Shown piece by piece: positions 52,165 through 61,889 of a stretch of 64,000 bases of DNA; the stretch's first letter is position 1, and each line of letters opens with the position of its first letter. The notes beneath the pieces were generated by a model. That model was not told the origin of the DNA, made no database searches, and worked only from the letters and a program-made list of their open reading frames with translations. Both the position numbers and the translations under genes were made by a program. Origin of the DNA: JBDOQU01 sp039839375 (lineage in GTDB: Bacteria; Pseudomonadota; Alphaproteobacteria; DSM-16000; Inquilinaceae); assembly GCF_039839375.1 (NCBI RefSeq), contig NZ_JBDOQU010000013.1, forward strand, positions 68,704 to 132,703. Reading direction: 5' to 3'.

Positions 52165-53477
52165 CCCCGTTCAGGAACCGGCTGCGGCCGGCCGACATTG
52201 CGCACCGTCAGAAGAATCGCCCCGCCGGCGATCAGGAACAAGAGGATGGTCGCCATGCCGGCCCGCTGGCTGTCGAAAAGGCCGGTCGCTGCGGCGAAGG
52301 CCAGGGGGCCGAGGAACGCCACCGCCTTGCCGGTCATGGCGTAGAGGCCGAACATCTCCGTCTCCATCTCGTCGGGCGCCATCCGCGCCATCATCGACCG
52401 GCTGGCCGCCTGGGCCGGGCCGACGAAGATGCCGAGCCCCAGCGCCAGCCCGATGAAGAGCGTGATGTCGGAGATCAGCACCAGCGGCAGGCCGAAAGCC
52501 AGCAGCCCGGCGAGCGCGATCAGGATGGTCGGCTTGGGCCCGATATGGTCGTCCAGGAAGGCGAATCCGGCAGCCCCGATCCCGGCCGTGACGTTGAGCC
52601 CGATGGCGAAGATCAGGATCTGTTCGAAACTCATCCCGAAGGTGCCGGCGGCATAGAGCCCGCCGACCGCGAACAGCGTGTTGAGCCCGTCGCGATAGAG
52701 CGCGCTGGCGAGGAGAAACCGGGCGATGTCGCCATAGCGGCGGACCTCCCGCAGCGTGCGGGCAAGTTGCGCCAGCCCCTCCCGGACCGCCCGGCCGGCC
52801 GGAACGCCGGTCGCCGGCTCGTCCGGGGTGAAGAGGAAGAGCGGCAGTGCGAAGAGCGTGAACCATGCAGCCACCAGCAGGGTCACCGCCCGCACCGGCT
52901 CCTGGCTTTCCGGGTCCAGCCCGAAGGGCGGCGGCTCCGCCTGGACCAGCCCGAACAGGGCCGCCACCAGGGAGAGTAATCCGCCGACATAGCCAAGCCC
53001 CCAGCCCCATCCCGACAGCCGCCCGACCATTCCCGGCGGCGCCACCGATGGCAGCATGGCGCTGTAGAACACGTCGCAGAGGGCGAAACTGGTGCTGGAA
53101 AGCGCCACCAGGACCAGGGCGTAGAGGGTGAAGGAGGGATCGGGTTCCGCGAACCACAGCAGCGTCGTCATCCCGACCGTCAGCCCCACCAGCACGGCCA
53201 GCCACGGCTTCCGCCGGCCCGTCCGGTCGGCGATCGCGCCCAGAACGGGAGAGAGGATCGCGACCATCAGCCCCGACGCGCCGATCGCATAGCCCCAGAG
53301 GGCGCTGCCCGTCGTCTCATCCCCATGGATGCCGCGCGCGAAATAGACCGAGAAGATGAAGGTGCCGATGACCGTGTTGAAGGCGGAATTGGCCCAGTCG
53401 AACAGGCACCAGGAGAAGAGGCCCAGCTTGCCCGCGGGCCGGGCCGCAGATCGGGCCGAAACGTTCGTCACGGTCAT
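52161..53477 (-). CDS. MFS transporter, UMF1/Atg22-like
   Basis: 438 residues with about 12 helices. The opening FSWCLFDWANSAFNTVIGTFIFSVYFA and the later VGPAQAASRSMMARMAPDEMETEMFGLYAMTGKA are characteristic of the UMF1 group (Atg22-related). Bacterial members are of unassigned substrate. It overlaps the downstream methyltransferase by four bases. Confidence 0.88.
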   Translation of the reverse strand: MTVTNVSARSAARPAGKLGLFSWCLFDWANSAFNTVIGTFIFSVYFARGIHGDETTGSALWGYAIGASGLMVAILSPVLGAIADRTGRRKPWLAVLVGLTVGMTTLLWFAEPDPSFTLYALVLVALSSTSFALCDVFYSAMLPSVAPPGMVGRLSGWGWGLGYVGGLLSLVAALFGLVQAEPPPFGLDPESQEPVRAVTLLVAAWFTLFALPLFLFTPDEPATGVPAGRAVREGLAQLARTLREVRRYGDIARFLLASALYRDGLNTLFAVGGLYAAGTFGMSFEQILIFAIGLNVTAGIGAAGFAFLDDHIGPKPTILIALAGLLAFGLPLVLISDITLFIGLALGLGIFVGPAQAASRSMMARMAPDEMETEMFGLYAMTGKAVAFLGPLAFAAATGLFDSQRAGMATILLFLIAGGAILLTVRNVGRPQPVPERG

Positions 53478-53556
53478 GGAAGTCCGATCGGCAGTCGGTC
53501 ACGAGACCGGCACCATGCCAGAGAGGCCAACGCCGCGCATCCCTTTCGGCGGCCGG

Positions 53557-53745
53557 TCAATGCGGGCCGTTGATTTCCTTCGGCGGCCGTTCCGGCTGCT
53601 CCGGCGGGTTGGGCGGGAATTCCTCGGGATCGAGCGGCGGCTCCTCCACCGGCACATCGGGAGGCAATTCCGACGGATCGTCGGGCGGAATCTTCACCGG
53701 CGGAACCGGGCGCGGCGGATCGGCGGGTGGTCGCGGAATGCCCAT
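53557..53745 (-). CDS. Small proline-rich protein, hypothetical
   Basis: 62 residues, about one third proline, with acidic Asp/Glu repeats such as PPDDPSELPPDVPVEEPP. There are no known motifs and no signal peptide. Similar short Pro/Glu-rich proteins are encoded in many alphaproteobacteria. A GGAAAGG lies close to the ATG. It may be disordered; whether it is expressed cannot be decided here. Confidence 0.4.
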   Translation of the reverse strand: MGIPRPPADPPRPVPPVKIPPDDPSELPPDVPVEEPPLDPEEFPPNPPEQPERPPKEINGPH

Positions 53746-53845
53746 GCCTTTCCAAACACCTCAGGGGGGCTGCTGTTCCGCCCTTCCGGGAACCGTTCAT
53801 CCCCTGCGGCCGTTCAGGGATTATCGTCGCGGAGGAAGGATCATC

Positions 53846-53932
53846 ATGCTGAAATTCATCGGCGGCACGATCGGAATCATCTTCATCATCGGCCTCCTGG
53901 TCGTGATCGGCATCTTGTCGCTCATCTTCTGA
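53846..53932 (+). CDS. Small hydrophobic membrane protein (28 residues)
   Basis: The reading frame MLKFIGGTIGIIFIIGLLVV and a short tail is almost wholly one membrane helix. A GGAGGAAGG ribosome site at 53831–53839 lies seven bases upstream, much stronger than most in the window. The stop overlaps the convergent glutathione-transferase end. No homologue is recognised; it resembles single-helix microproteins that modulate membrane complexes. Confidence 0.55.
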   Translation: MLKFIGGTIGIIFIIGLLVVIGILSLIF

Positions 53933-54533
53933 GCCGGTCGAGCCTCCGCACCCCCGGATGCGCCGCCACCCGGTCCAGCCAGGCGCGGATGGCGGGATAG
54001 GGCGACAGGTCGAACTCCCCTTCCTCGGCGACATGGGTGTAGGCGAACAGCGCCAGATCGGCGATCGTCAGGCCCGAATCGGTCAGGAAGGGCGCGGCCG
54101 CCAGCCGCCGCTCCATGACTGCCAGCGCCTTGTGCCCCCGCTCCCACAATTCCGGCAGGCGATCGGCGTACCGGGCCTTCGCCTTCTGGACGGCGATCCA
54201 GCTTCGCGCCACCGCGACATAGGGTTCGTGGCTGTACTGTTCGAAGAAAAGCCATTCGAGGACCCGCGTCCGCGCCAGCCCCGGCGGCGGCAGGTAATCG
54301 GTCCCCTCCGCGAAATGCGCCAGGATCGCATTCGATTCGGTTAGGACCGCGCCATCCTCCAGCACCACGACCGGAACCTTGCCGTTCGGGTTCAGCGCCA
54401 GGAACTCCGGCGTCCGCGTCGCCCCCGCCATCGAATCGATTTCGACCCACCGATAGTCCCGCCCCGCCAGCTCCAATATCTGCGCCGGCTTCCAGCAATT
54501 CCCGGAGGAGGACGATCCGTAGACGGTCAGCAT
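53922..54533 (-). CDS. Glutathione S-transferase family protein
   Basis: 203 residues. The N-terminal thioredoxin-like domain has YGSSSSGNCWKP (likely catalytic Ser), NPNGKVPVVVL with the cis-proline and TESNAILAHFA for glutathione binding. The C-terminal helical domain has GLTIADLALFAYTHVAEEG. It detoxifies electrophiles by conjugation; the substrate is open. Confidence 0.9.
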   Translation of the reverse strand: MLTVYGSSSSGNCWKPAQILELAGRDYRWVEIDSMAGATRTPEFLALNPNGKVPVVVLEDGAVLTESNAILAHFAEGTDYLPPPGLARTRVLEWLFFEQYSHEPYVAVARSWIAVQKAKARYADRLPELWERGHKALAVMERRLAAAPFLTDSGLTIADLALFAYTHVAEEGEFDLSPYPAIRAWLDRVAAHPGVRRLDRLRR

Positions 54534-54562
54534 GGGGGCGTTCCTGGCGATTCTACGAAAAG

Positions 54563-54579
54563 GTCATGCTGGACTTGAT
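54563..54579. repeat. Left arm of a split copy of the dispersed repeat
   Basis: GTCATGCTGGACTTGAT is the 5' end of the ~120-bp dispersed repeat. It continues at 56132, after the transposon-like insertion. Confidence 0.75.
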
Positions 54580-54743
54580 CCCATAGGCGCTAACTTTGGT
54601 CGTAATTTTCCCCTCTCCTGCTCTGCGGGAGAGGGAGGGGCCCGCCGCGAAGCGGTGGGAGGGTGAGGGTTTTGAAGCCGACGGCGGCGCTGGTACCCCG
54701 AACACCCCCACCCTCCCCACGCCTACGGCGCGGGTCCTGAGCA

Positions 54744-56056
54744 ACCGGAAGCATAGGTGACACTATAGACCGGAGACATGGGTGACAGTTGTCCCGGTTT
54801 GTTCTGCTTTGCGGCGGGCCGGCCGGCCCGCCGCAAAGCGGCGCAGCTTGTGGGTGCGTCGGTCGATCAGCCCGAGGTCGACGTCACAGAAGCGCACCAG
54901 CCAGGCCCCGCTCTCGGTCTCTGTAATGCCGACCGGCTCGCCGACGAGCGCCTCGGAGACGAAGACCAGTTCGCCGCCCCACTTGATTTCGCCGTTGGAG
55001 CGCACCCGGCGCACGGCGTGATCGGCGGCATAGCTCGGCTCCGGCGCTGCGCCGGGATGGCGCCGGAGCGCCGGCCGGTAGCGCCGCGCCGGCGGCGTCT
55101 GGGCCAGGGCCTCGTGCGGCCGGTGAATGTTGAAGTCATCGCGCCAGGCGTCGAAGCGCGCCTGCTGGGCCGCCGCCGTGGCCGCCGGCGGACGGATCGT
55201 CTCGGCCTTGAGCGTGCCGTGCATCCGCTCGTGCCGGCCGTTCTGCTGCGGGCAACCCGGATCGATGCGCTCCAGCCGGATGCCCAGCTTGACCCACTCG
55301 ACCGAGAGACGGGTCAGCCCGCCGGCGCCGATCGAGGCGAACGGCGCGCCATTGTCGCTGCGGATCGCCCGCGGCAGCCCGTGGCGACGGAACGCGGCCT
55401 CGAACACCGGCGCCGCGCCCTCTATGGTCGGGGCGACGATGCGGCAATCGATCAGGAACCGGCTCGCCGCATCGGTGATCGTCAGCGGATCGCACCGCGT
55501 CCGGTCGCCAGTGCGGAACCAGCCCTTGAAGTCGGCGCACCAGACATCGTTCGGCGCGGTCGCCGCCAGAAAGGGCTGCGTCAGCGGCAGCGCCGTGCGC
55601 CGACGCCGGCGCGGCGCCGACAAACCTTCCCGACGCAGCAGGTCGCCGATGGTCGAGGGCGCCGGCCAGGCCAACTCGGCACGGCGCTCCTCCAAAACAG
55701 CGCGCAGCTTCCTCGGCCCCCAGAACGGCCGCTCCGCCCGCAACGCCACAATCGCCGCGCGCACCTCCGCCGACAGCTCGTTCCCAGGCCGGTGCGGAGC
55801 CCGGCTGGCATCCGCCAAACCCGGCCAGCCAGACGACAGAAAACGATCACGCCACTTGTAGCCCGTCTTCCGGCTGATCCCATGCGCCGCGCACAACACC
55901 GTCATCGGCTCCGCGCTCCGCCGCCACGCCAATATGAACGCCACTCGCTCATCCATCGCACAGGTCTCTCTCCAAGGCATCGGCAAGGTCCTCCCTCGCC
56001 GATCTTGAGACCTGTCACCCATGTCTCCGGGCTAATCTGTCACCTATCTATCCGGT
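54744..56056 (-). mobile_element. IS481-family insertion sequence
   Basis: The terminal inverted repeats share ACCGGA, ATAGGTGACA and CGGAGACATGGGTGACAG on the left; the right end is complementary with few mismatches over about 50 bp. The core TGTCACC is usual for the family. One transposase gene fills it. It lies within the transposon-like unit 54580–56133, so it inserted later. Confidence 0.8.
54763..55980 (-). CDS. IS481-family transposase
   Basis: 405 residues from MPWRETCAMDERVAF (ATG at 55980). The N-terminal HTH (VLCAAHGISRKTGYKW) is followed by an rve integrase core. The DDE residues are the D in VWCADFKGWF, the D in SDNGAPFAS and the E in NGRHERMHGTLKAE. No frameshift or stop interrupts it, so the element may be active. 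The ends of the IS lie immediately outside the gene. Confidence 0.9.
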   Translation of the reverse strand: MPWRETCAMDERVAFILAWRRSAEPMTVLCAAHGISRKTGYKWRDRFLSSGWPGLADASRAPHRPGNELSAEVRAAIVALRAERPFWGPRKLRAVLEERRAELAWPAPSTIGDLLRREGLSAPRRRRRTALPLTQPFLAATAPNDVWCADFKGWFRTGDRTRCDPLTITDAASRFLIDCRIVAPTIEGAAPVFEAAFRRHGLPRAIRSDNGAPFASIGAGGLTRLSVEWVKLGIRLERIDPGCPQQNGRHERMHGTLKAETIRPPAATAAAQQARFDAWRDDFNIHRPHEALAQTPPARRYRPALRRHPGAAPEPSYAADHAVRRVRSNGEIKWGGELVFVSEALVGEPVGITETESGAWLVRFCDVDLGLIDRRTHKLRRFAAGRPARRKAEQTGTTVTHVSGL

Positions 56057-56133
56057 CCAGACCCTCCCCTCCCTCCCCCGCTTCGCAGGAGAGGGCGAAG
56101 TTGGGTCCGCGCCTCAAAGTTAGCGCCTATGGG

Positions 56134-56242
56134 ACTTGATCCAGCATCCATGCGGTATCGACCGAAGCCGGGACCGCGCCCGGTTCTTCACCGTCGGTAA
56201 GGCGGCTCCAGCCCATGGATTCCAGCCTTCGCTGGAATGACG
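56134..56242. repeat. Right part of the split dispersed repeat
   Basis: From ACTTGATCCAGCATCCATG through CCCGGTTCTTCACCGTCGGT to CGCTGGAATGAC it matches the intact copy at 36481. The last palindrome is changed to TTCCAGCCTTCGCTGGAA. Confidence 0.75.
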
Positions 56243-56301
56243 GGAAAGAGAAGGCCTCGCCTCTCTTCCCCCATGGCGAGCCCGCCAACAGCCGCCGCCC
56301 C

Positions 56302-59300
56302 TTAGCTCGCCATCAGGCCGCGGAGGCGGCGGTTGGCAACAGCGAGCATGGAGAGGTCGACCGTGTCCATCGCCCGCAGCTCCGCGATCAACTGGTCGAT
56401 CCGTTCGATCGGCTGGCGGCGGCGGTCGATCCAGGCTTCGATCAGCGCCGGCGCGTCGGATCGCGATATCTCGCCGTCCGCGCGGTCGATCACCCGGTGG
56501 GAGAGGTCGGCCTGGAGCGCGTAGAGGTCGTCCAGGATGGCCGCGATTGCCTGCTTCTGCCAATGGTTGGAGGCCTGGACCTTGAGCGCGCTGTCCCGGA
56601 GCCAGGCGATGCCCAACCGGCGGCCGACATCGAAATAGACCGAGGCCGCGTCGGTCAGGCCGACATCGGCGGCATCGGTGATCTGAACGAGGTCGACGCC
56701 GGCCGCCAGCACGTTGAGCGAGGAGATGTGCCGGGCAAGGTCCTCCGGCGCCCCCTGCTCTATCATCGCCGCCGCGCGCCGGTCGATCACCGTTCGCGCG
56801 TCGGGGTAGAGCACGCCGTCGATCTCCTTCGTCAGCGCCTCGATCGCCGGACGCAGATGGGCGATCTGGCGGTCGACCTCCAGCCGCTCTCCGCCCTGGC
56901 GCAGGATCCAGCTCGTCGTCCGCTCCACCAGCCGGCGGATATAGAGCATCATCTGCGTCTGCACCTCCGCCGGCACCTTGGCGTCCAGCTCCTCGATCCG
57001 CTGCCACAGCGACCGCAGCTCGAAGCTGTCGCGGACGATGAGGTAGGCGCGCGCGATGTCGGCCGGGCCCATGCCGGTCTTGTCGATCATCTCCGCCACG
57101 AAGGTCGGGCCGGTGCGGTTGATGAGCGAGTTGGTGACAAAGGTCGCCACGATCTCCCGCGACAAAGTGTGCCGCTTGATCGGCGCTGCGTACTTCTTCC
57201 GCAGCGGTTCGGGGAAGTAGAGGCGGAGGTCGTCCTCCAGCGCCGGGTCGTCCGGCAGGTCCGACGCCAGGAGCGCATCGTAGAGCGTGATCTTAGAATA
57301 GGAGAGCAGCACCGACAGCTCCGGCCGGGTCAGCCCCTCGCGCCGGCCCAGCCGTTCGGTCAGCTCCTCGTCATTGGGCAGCATCTCGATCGCGCGGTCG
57401 AGATGCCCTGCCTTCTCCAGCCCCTTCATGAACCGCGCCTGCTGGTCCAGAAGCTCCGTCGCCTCCGCCATAGTCATGGTCAGCGCCTGGGTCTGGAGGT
57501 AGTTGTCGCGCAGGCAGAGGCCGCCGACCTCCTCCGTCATCCGCTCCAGGAGGGCGTTGCGCTGCTTCAGCGTCATGTCCCCGGCCGCGACCACCGCGTT
57601 CAGCAGGATCTTGATGTTGACCTCATGGTCGGAGCAGTCGACGCCGGCTGAATTGTCGATGAAGTCGGTGTTGAGCTTGCCGCCACCGCTGGCGCCGTCC
57701 GCCCGGCCGCCCTTCAGCGCGTATTCGATCCGGCCGCGCTGGGTGACGGCGAGGTTGGCGCCTTCCCCGATCACGCGCGCGCAGATCCGCGCCGCATCGA
57801 CCCGCAGGCTGTCATTGGCCTTGTCGCCGACCTCCGCATGACTTTCGTCACGCGCCTTCACATAGGTGCCGATGCCGCCGAACCACAGCAGGTCCACCGG
57901 CGCCCGCAGCATCGCGGAGATCAGTTCGTTCGGCGTCACCGATTCGCGGTCGAGGCCGGTCAGCGCCTGCATTTCGCGCGTCAGCTTCACCGCCTTGGCC
58001 TTACGGTCGAACACGCCGCCGCCCTTGGAGATCAGCTTCTGGTCGTACTGGTCCCATGACCCGCGGCCGAGATCGTAGAGCCGCTGGCGCTCCTTGAAGC
58101 TGATAGCGGCGTCGGGGTCCGGGTCGACGAAGATGTGCAGATGGTTGAACGCCGCCTGAAGCCGGGTGTGCCGGCTGCACAGCATGCCGTTGCCGAACAC
58201 GTCGCCGGACATGTCGCCGACGCCGATGACGGTGAAATCCTCGTTCTGGATGTCGACGCCCAACTCCCGGAAATGGCGCTTCACGCCTTCCCACGCGCCG
58301 CGCGCGGTGATGCCCATCTTCTTATGGTCGTAACCGGCCGACCCGCCCGAGGCGAAGGCATCGTCCAGCCAGAAGCCGTATTCCTGGGAAATGCCGTTGG
58401 CGATGTCGGAGAAGCTGGCCGTGCCCTTGTCGGCCGCGACGACCAGATAGGGGTCGTCCTCATCGTGCCGAACAACGGTAGGCGGATGCGCGACCCCTGC
58501 GTCCGAAAGGTTGTCGGTCACGTCCAGAAGGCCGCGCATCAGCATCTTGTAGCATTCGATGCCCTCGGCCTGGAACGCCTCCCGCCCGCCCTCGCGCGGC
58601 GGACGCTTCACCACGAACCCGCCCTTCGAGCCCACGGGCACGATGACGGCGTTCTTCACCATCTGTGCCTTCATCAGGCCCAGCACCTCGGTCCGGAAAT
58701 CTTCCCGCCGGTCGGACCAGCGGATGCCGCCGCGCGCGACCTTGCCGCCGCGCAGATGGATGCCCTCCATGCGCGGCGAATAGACGAAGATCTCCCGCCA
58801 CGGCCGGGGCAGCGGCAGTTCGTCGACCTGGCTGCTGTCCAGCTTGAAGGAAAGGTAGGGCTTGGGCTCGCCGTCCGCGCCCTTCTGGTAGAAGTTCGTG
58901 CGGAGCGTGACCCGGACCAGATTGGCGTAGCGCCGGATGATCCGGTCCTCGTCCAGGTTCGGCACGTTCTCGAGCTCCCGCTCGATCTCCGCCATCTGGC
59001 TGCGCTCCACCAGCTCGCGATCGGTCTCTCGCGCCGGGTCGAAGCGCGCCTCGAACATCTCCACGATCCGGCGGGTGATGTCCGGATGGCGGGCCAGCGT
59101 GTCCTCCAGGCTGTCCTGGCTGAAGGAGACCCGCGCCTGGCGCAGATATTTGCCGTAGGCGCGCAGGACCGTCACCTCCCGCCAGCCCAGCCCGGCGGCC
59201 AACACCAGCCGGTTGAACCCGTCATCCTCCATCGCGCCGTACCAGAGCCGGGCGAACGCCTCCTGGAAGATCGGCTTGATCCTGCCGACGTCGATCGCCG

Positions 59301-61179
59301 CGCCGTCGCGGCTTTCGGCGGTGAAATCATGGATCCAGACCGGCTCGTCCCGGTCCTCCGGCTGCACCTCGTACGGATTCTCCGCGATCACCTTGAGGCC
59401 CATATTCTCCAGCATGGGCAGCACGTCGGAGAGCGGGACCGGCCGGGCGGCGTGATAGAGCTTGAACCGGACCCTGTTCTCCGCCGATTCGATCGGCCGG
59501 TAGAGGTTGAGCCCGATGATCCCCGTATCGATCACCTGCTCTATCCGCTCAAGATCGTGCAGCGACGCCTGGGGGTTGGTCTGTTCGCGATAGGCGGTCG
59601 GGAAGGCTTCCCGGTAACGGCGGAGATAGGTCAGCCCGGCCTCCTCCCCCTTGGCGGAGACCAGCGCCTCCTGGAGCTTGTCGGACCAGGTGCGTCCGGC
59701 CTCGACCAGCCGCGCCTCCACCTCCTCCCGCGTCACGTCGGGGATCTTCCCCGGCTTGGTCCGGACGATGAGGTGGACGCGCGCGTGCGCGCCTTCTCCG
59801 AACTGGGGCTGGAAGGCGGTGACCGTGCCGTTGAACGCCTTCTCCAATATGTGCTGGTACTTGCGGCGCAGATCGGTGTTGTACCGGTCGCGCGGCGCGT
59901 AGATCAGGCAGGAGACGAACCGTTCGTACGGATCCTTGCGCAGGAACAGGGCCGTGCGCTGGCGTTCCTGCAGGTGCAGGATGCCGAGCCCTATGTCCAG
60001 AAGCTCGTCGCCGGATATCTGGAATAGCTCGTCCCGCGGGAAGGTATCCAGTATATGGGTCAGCGCCTTGCCGTCATGGCTGTGCGGATCGAAGCCGGCG
60101 CGCGCCAGCGTCCGCGTCACCTTCTGGCGCAGGAACGGGATGTCGCGCGCGCTGCGGTTGTAGGCGACGGAAGTGAACAGACCGACGAACATCCGTTCGC
60201 CCGTCACCTCGCCCTTCGGGCCGAAGGATTTGACGATCACGACATCCATCGGCGAGGCGCGGTGGACGGTCGCCAGCCGGTTGGCCTTGGTCACCATCAG
60301 CAGCTTCGGCTGCTTCATGAAGGCCTGGACCTCCGGCGGCAGGGTCGCGTACTGCCGCATGCCCTGGAAGACCGAGACCTCGTTCTCCTTGAGGATGCCG
60401 AGCCCGCTGCCGTCCGCGATCCTGTAATCCGTCCGCCCCTTCTCCTGGGAGAAGCCGTATTCCCGGTAGCCCAGGAAGGTGAAATGGTCGGCGTTCATCC
60501 AGTGCAGGAAATCGACGACCTCCGTCGTCTCCTCCGTCGGCAAGGGCGGCGGGTTCGCCTTCAGCGCGCCGATGACGTCGTCCACCTTGCCGCGCATGGT
60601 CCGCCAGTCGGTGACGGCGCGGCGGACTTCCTGAAGCACCTTCTCCAGCGTGGCGCGGATGGCGTCCAGGGTGGTTTCCGACGATTGCTCGTCCACCTCC
60701 ACATGCATGAAGCTTTCCGGCCGCAGAGTCTCGCTCGGCTCGCCCTGCACCTGGAGTTCGACCAGCGCGCCCTTGGCGTCTCGCGCGGCCAGCACGATGG
60801 GATGGACGACCAGATGGACGGTCAGCCCGTGACCGTTCAGCGCCGCGGTCACCGAATCGACCAGGAAGGGCATGTCATCATTGACGATCTCGACGATCGT
60901 ATGGCCGGCGTCCCAGCCATGCTCGTCATGATCGGGGTTGAAGACCCGGATCTTCGGCTGGCCGGGCGTCCGGATCGCGCCGAACTGGAAGAGGCCGAGG
61001 GCCGCGCCGTAGAGAGCCTCCCGCTCCGTATGGGCGAGGTCGTCCGGCGGCACGTTCCGGAAATAGAGCCGGGCGAATCGCTCGACCGTCTCCACCTTCT
61101 CCTTCGGCAGCCGCTCCCTGATCTGGGCGGCCAGTGTTTCGATCAGCTCCGCCTTCTGCTGGTCGGCTTTGATCGGCAT
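56302..61179 (-). CDS. gdhB: NAD-specific glutamate dehydrogenase, large (GDH-180-like) type
   Basis: 1,625 residues from MPIKADQQKAELIE (GAGGAAA upstream). Length and layout fit the 180-kDa class: ACT-like N-terminal domains (1–600), then the catalytic core with GGIRWSDRREDFRTEVLGLMK, GSKGGFVVK (catalytic Lys region) and VIGVGDMSGDVFGNGML (nucleotide site). It deaminates glutamate to 2-oxoglutarate with NAD+, mainly catabolic. Regulation in this class is allosteric; nothing in the upstream DNA indicates more. The gene symbol follows common usage and may differ. Confidence 0.94.
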   Translation of the reverse strand: MPIKADQQKAELIETLAAQIRERLPKEKVETVERFARLYFRNVPPDDLAHTEREALYGAALGLFQFGAIRTPGQPKIRVFNPDHDEHGWDAGHTIVEIVNDDMPFLVDSVTAALNGHGLTVHLVVHPIVLAARDAKGALVELQVQGEPSETLRPESFMHVEVDEQSSETTLDAIRATLEKVLQEVRRAVTDWRTMRGKVDDVIGALKANPPPLPTEETTEVVDFLHWMNADHFTFLGYREYGFSQEKGRTDYRIADGSGLGILKENEVSVFQGMRQYATLPPEVQAFMKQPKLLMVTKANRLATVHRASPMDVVIVKSFGPKGEVTGERMFVGLFTSVAYNRSARDIPFLRQKVTRTLARAGFDPHSHDGKALTHILDTFPRDELFQISGDELLDIGLGILHLQERQRTALFLRKDPYERFVSCLIYAPRDRYNTDLRRKYQHILEKAFNGTVTAFQPQFGEGAHARVHLIVRTKPGKIPDVTREEVEARLVEAGRTWSDKLQEALVSAKGEEAGLTYLRRYREAFPTAYREQTNPQASLHDLERIEQVIDTGIIGLNLYRPIESAENRVRFKLYHAARPVPLSDVLPMLENMGLKVIAENPYEVQPEDRDEPVWIHDFTAESRDGAAIDVGRIKPIFQEAFARLWYGAMEDDGFNRLVLAAGLGWREVTVLRAYGKYLRQARVSFSQDSLEDTLARHPDITRRIVEMFEARFDPARETDRELVERSQMAEIERELENVPNLDEDRIIRRYANLVRVTLRTNFYQKGADGEPKPYLSFKLDSSQVDELPLPRPWREIFVYSPRMEGIHLRGGKVARGGIRWSDRREDFRTEVLGLMKAQMVKNAVIVPVGSKGGFVVKRPPREGGREAFQAEGIECYKMLMRGLLDVTDNLSDAGVAHPPTVVRHDEDDPYLVVAADKGTASFSDIANGISQEYGFWLDDAFASGGSAGYDHKKMGITARGAWEGVKRHFRELGVDIQNEDFTVIGVGDMSGDVFGNGMLCSRHTRLQAAFNHLHIFVDPDPDAAISFKERQRLYDLGRGSWDQYDQKLISKGGGVFDRKAKAVKLTREMQALTGLDRESVTPNELISAMLRAPVDLLWFGGIGTYVKARDESHAEVGDKANDSLRVDAARICARVIGEGANLAVTQRGRIEYALKGGRADGASGGGKLNTDFIDNSAGVDCSDHEVNIKILLNAVVAAGDMTLKQRNALLERMTEEVGGLCLRDNYLQTQALTMTMAEATELLDQQARFMKGLEKAGHLDRAIEMLPNDEELTERLGRREGLTRPELSVLLSYSKITLYDALLASDLPDDPALEDDLRLYFPEPLRKKYAAPIKRHTLSREIVATFVTNSLINRTGPTFVAEMIDKTGMGPADIARAYLIVRDSFELRSLWQRIEELDAKVPAEVQTQMMLYIRRLVERTTSWILRQGGERLEVDRQIAHLRPAIEALTKEIDGVLYPDARTVIDRRAAAMIEQGAPEDLARHISSLNVLAAGVDLVQITDAADVGLTDAASVYFDVGRRLGIAWLRDSALKVQASNHWQKQAIAAILDDLYALQADLSHRVIDRADGEISRSDAPALIEAWIDRRRQPIERIDQLIAELRAMDTVDLSMLAVANRRLRGLMAS

Positions 61180-61424
61180 CGCGTTTCCTCTTCGATTGCG
61201 AGGCGCTTTGGGCACGCGCCCCTCCCGTCGACGGCACGCTACTCCAACAAGATGCGGAAGGCCAAAGGTCCGTCGCGGCGGATTCTCCACAAATCCGGCG
61301 CCTGAACCCCTGAATCGCCGGTGACGGCGCGGAAAGGCCATTGCGCGCCGCGACCAAACGTCCTTTCGGACCGTGACGGCAACCATGATAGACAGGGATT
61401 AGGGACTTTTCGGATTGAGCAACC

Positions 61425-61889
61425 ATGATGAGCGTCGCCGAACGCCGCGCCCTCGCGGCCGCTGAAATCCATGAACGCACCGGAATTGACGAGGCGATGA
61501 TCGATCGCCTGGTCCGCGCCTTCTACGCCCGCGTCAGGCAGGACGGAATGCTGGGCCCGATCTTCGCCGCACGGATCGAGGATTGGGAACCGCACCTCCA
61601 GCGCATGTGCGCCTTCTGGTCCTCCGTCGCCCTGTCGACCGGCCGCTATCAGGGCCAGCCGGTGGGCAAGCACGTGCCCCTGCCGGTCGACGGCGAGCAT
61701 TTCGACCGGTGGCTGGCGCTGTTCGAGGAGGTTGCGGCGGAGATCTGCCCGCCCGCCGCCGCAAGCCATTTCGTCGAGCGGGCCCGGCGGATCGCCGAAA
61801 GCCTGGAACTGAGCGTCGCCGCCAGCCACGGCGTCCTGCTGGGCAAGGGCGAACGCTTCTCCTGGCCTGTCGCGGAGAAAACCTCATGA
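61425..61889 (+). CDS. Group III truncated haemoglobin
   Basis: 154 residues. It has FYARVRQDGMLGPIF with B10-like Tyr34, MCAFWSSVALSTGRYQGQPVGKH giving proximal His83, and FDRWLALFEE. This pattern is typical of trHb group III, with no Gly-Gly motifs. These globins bind O2 or NO; the role is uncertain but redox or NO-related. It overlaps the 5-FCL gene by four bases and heads a four-gene run. A 245-base gap separates it from NAD-GDH. Confidence 0.87.
   Translation: MMSVAERRALAAAEIHERTGIDEAMIDRLVRAFYARVRQDGMLGPIFAARIEDWEPHLQRMCAFWSSVALSTGRYQGQPVGKHVPLPVDGEHFDRWLALFEEVAAEICPPAAASHFVERARRIAESLELSVAASHGVLLGKGERFSWPVAEKTS

Larger units (their letters stand above)
54580..56133. mobile_element. Transposon-like unit with perfect 18-bp inverted ends, interrupted by an IS
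   Basis: The ends are CCCATAGGCGCTAACTTT (54580–54597) and its exact complement at 56116–56133. The flanks share ACTTGAT on both sides, giving a 7-bp duplication (or 11 bp, GGACTTGATCC, if the ends begin at CAT). Only about 240 bp is its own interior: GC-rich repeat (54605–54680, 56060–56105) without a gene. This looks like a non-autonomous (MITE-like) derivative. Another end of the same kind starts at 63895. Confidence 0.75.
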
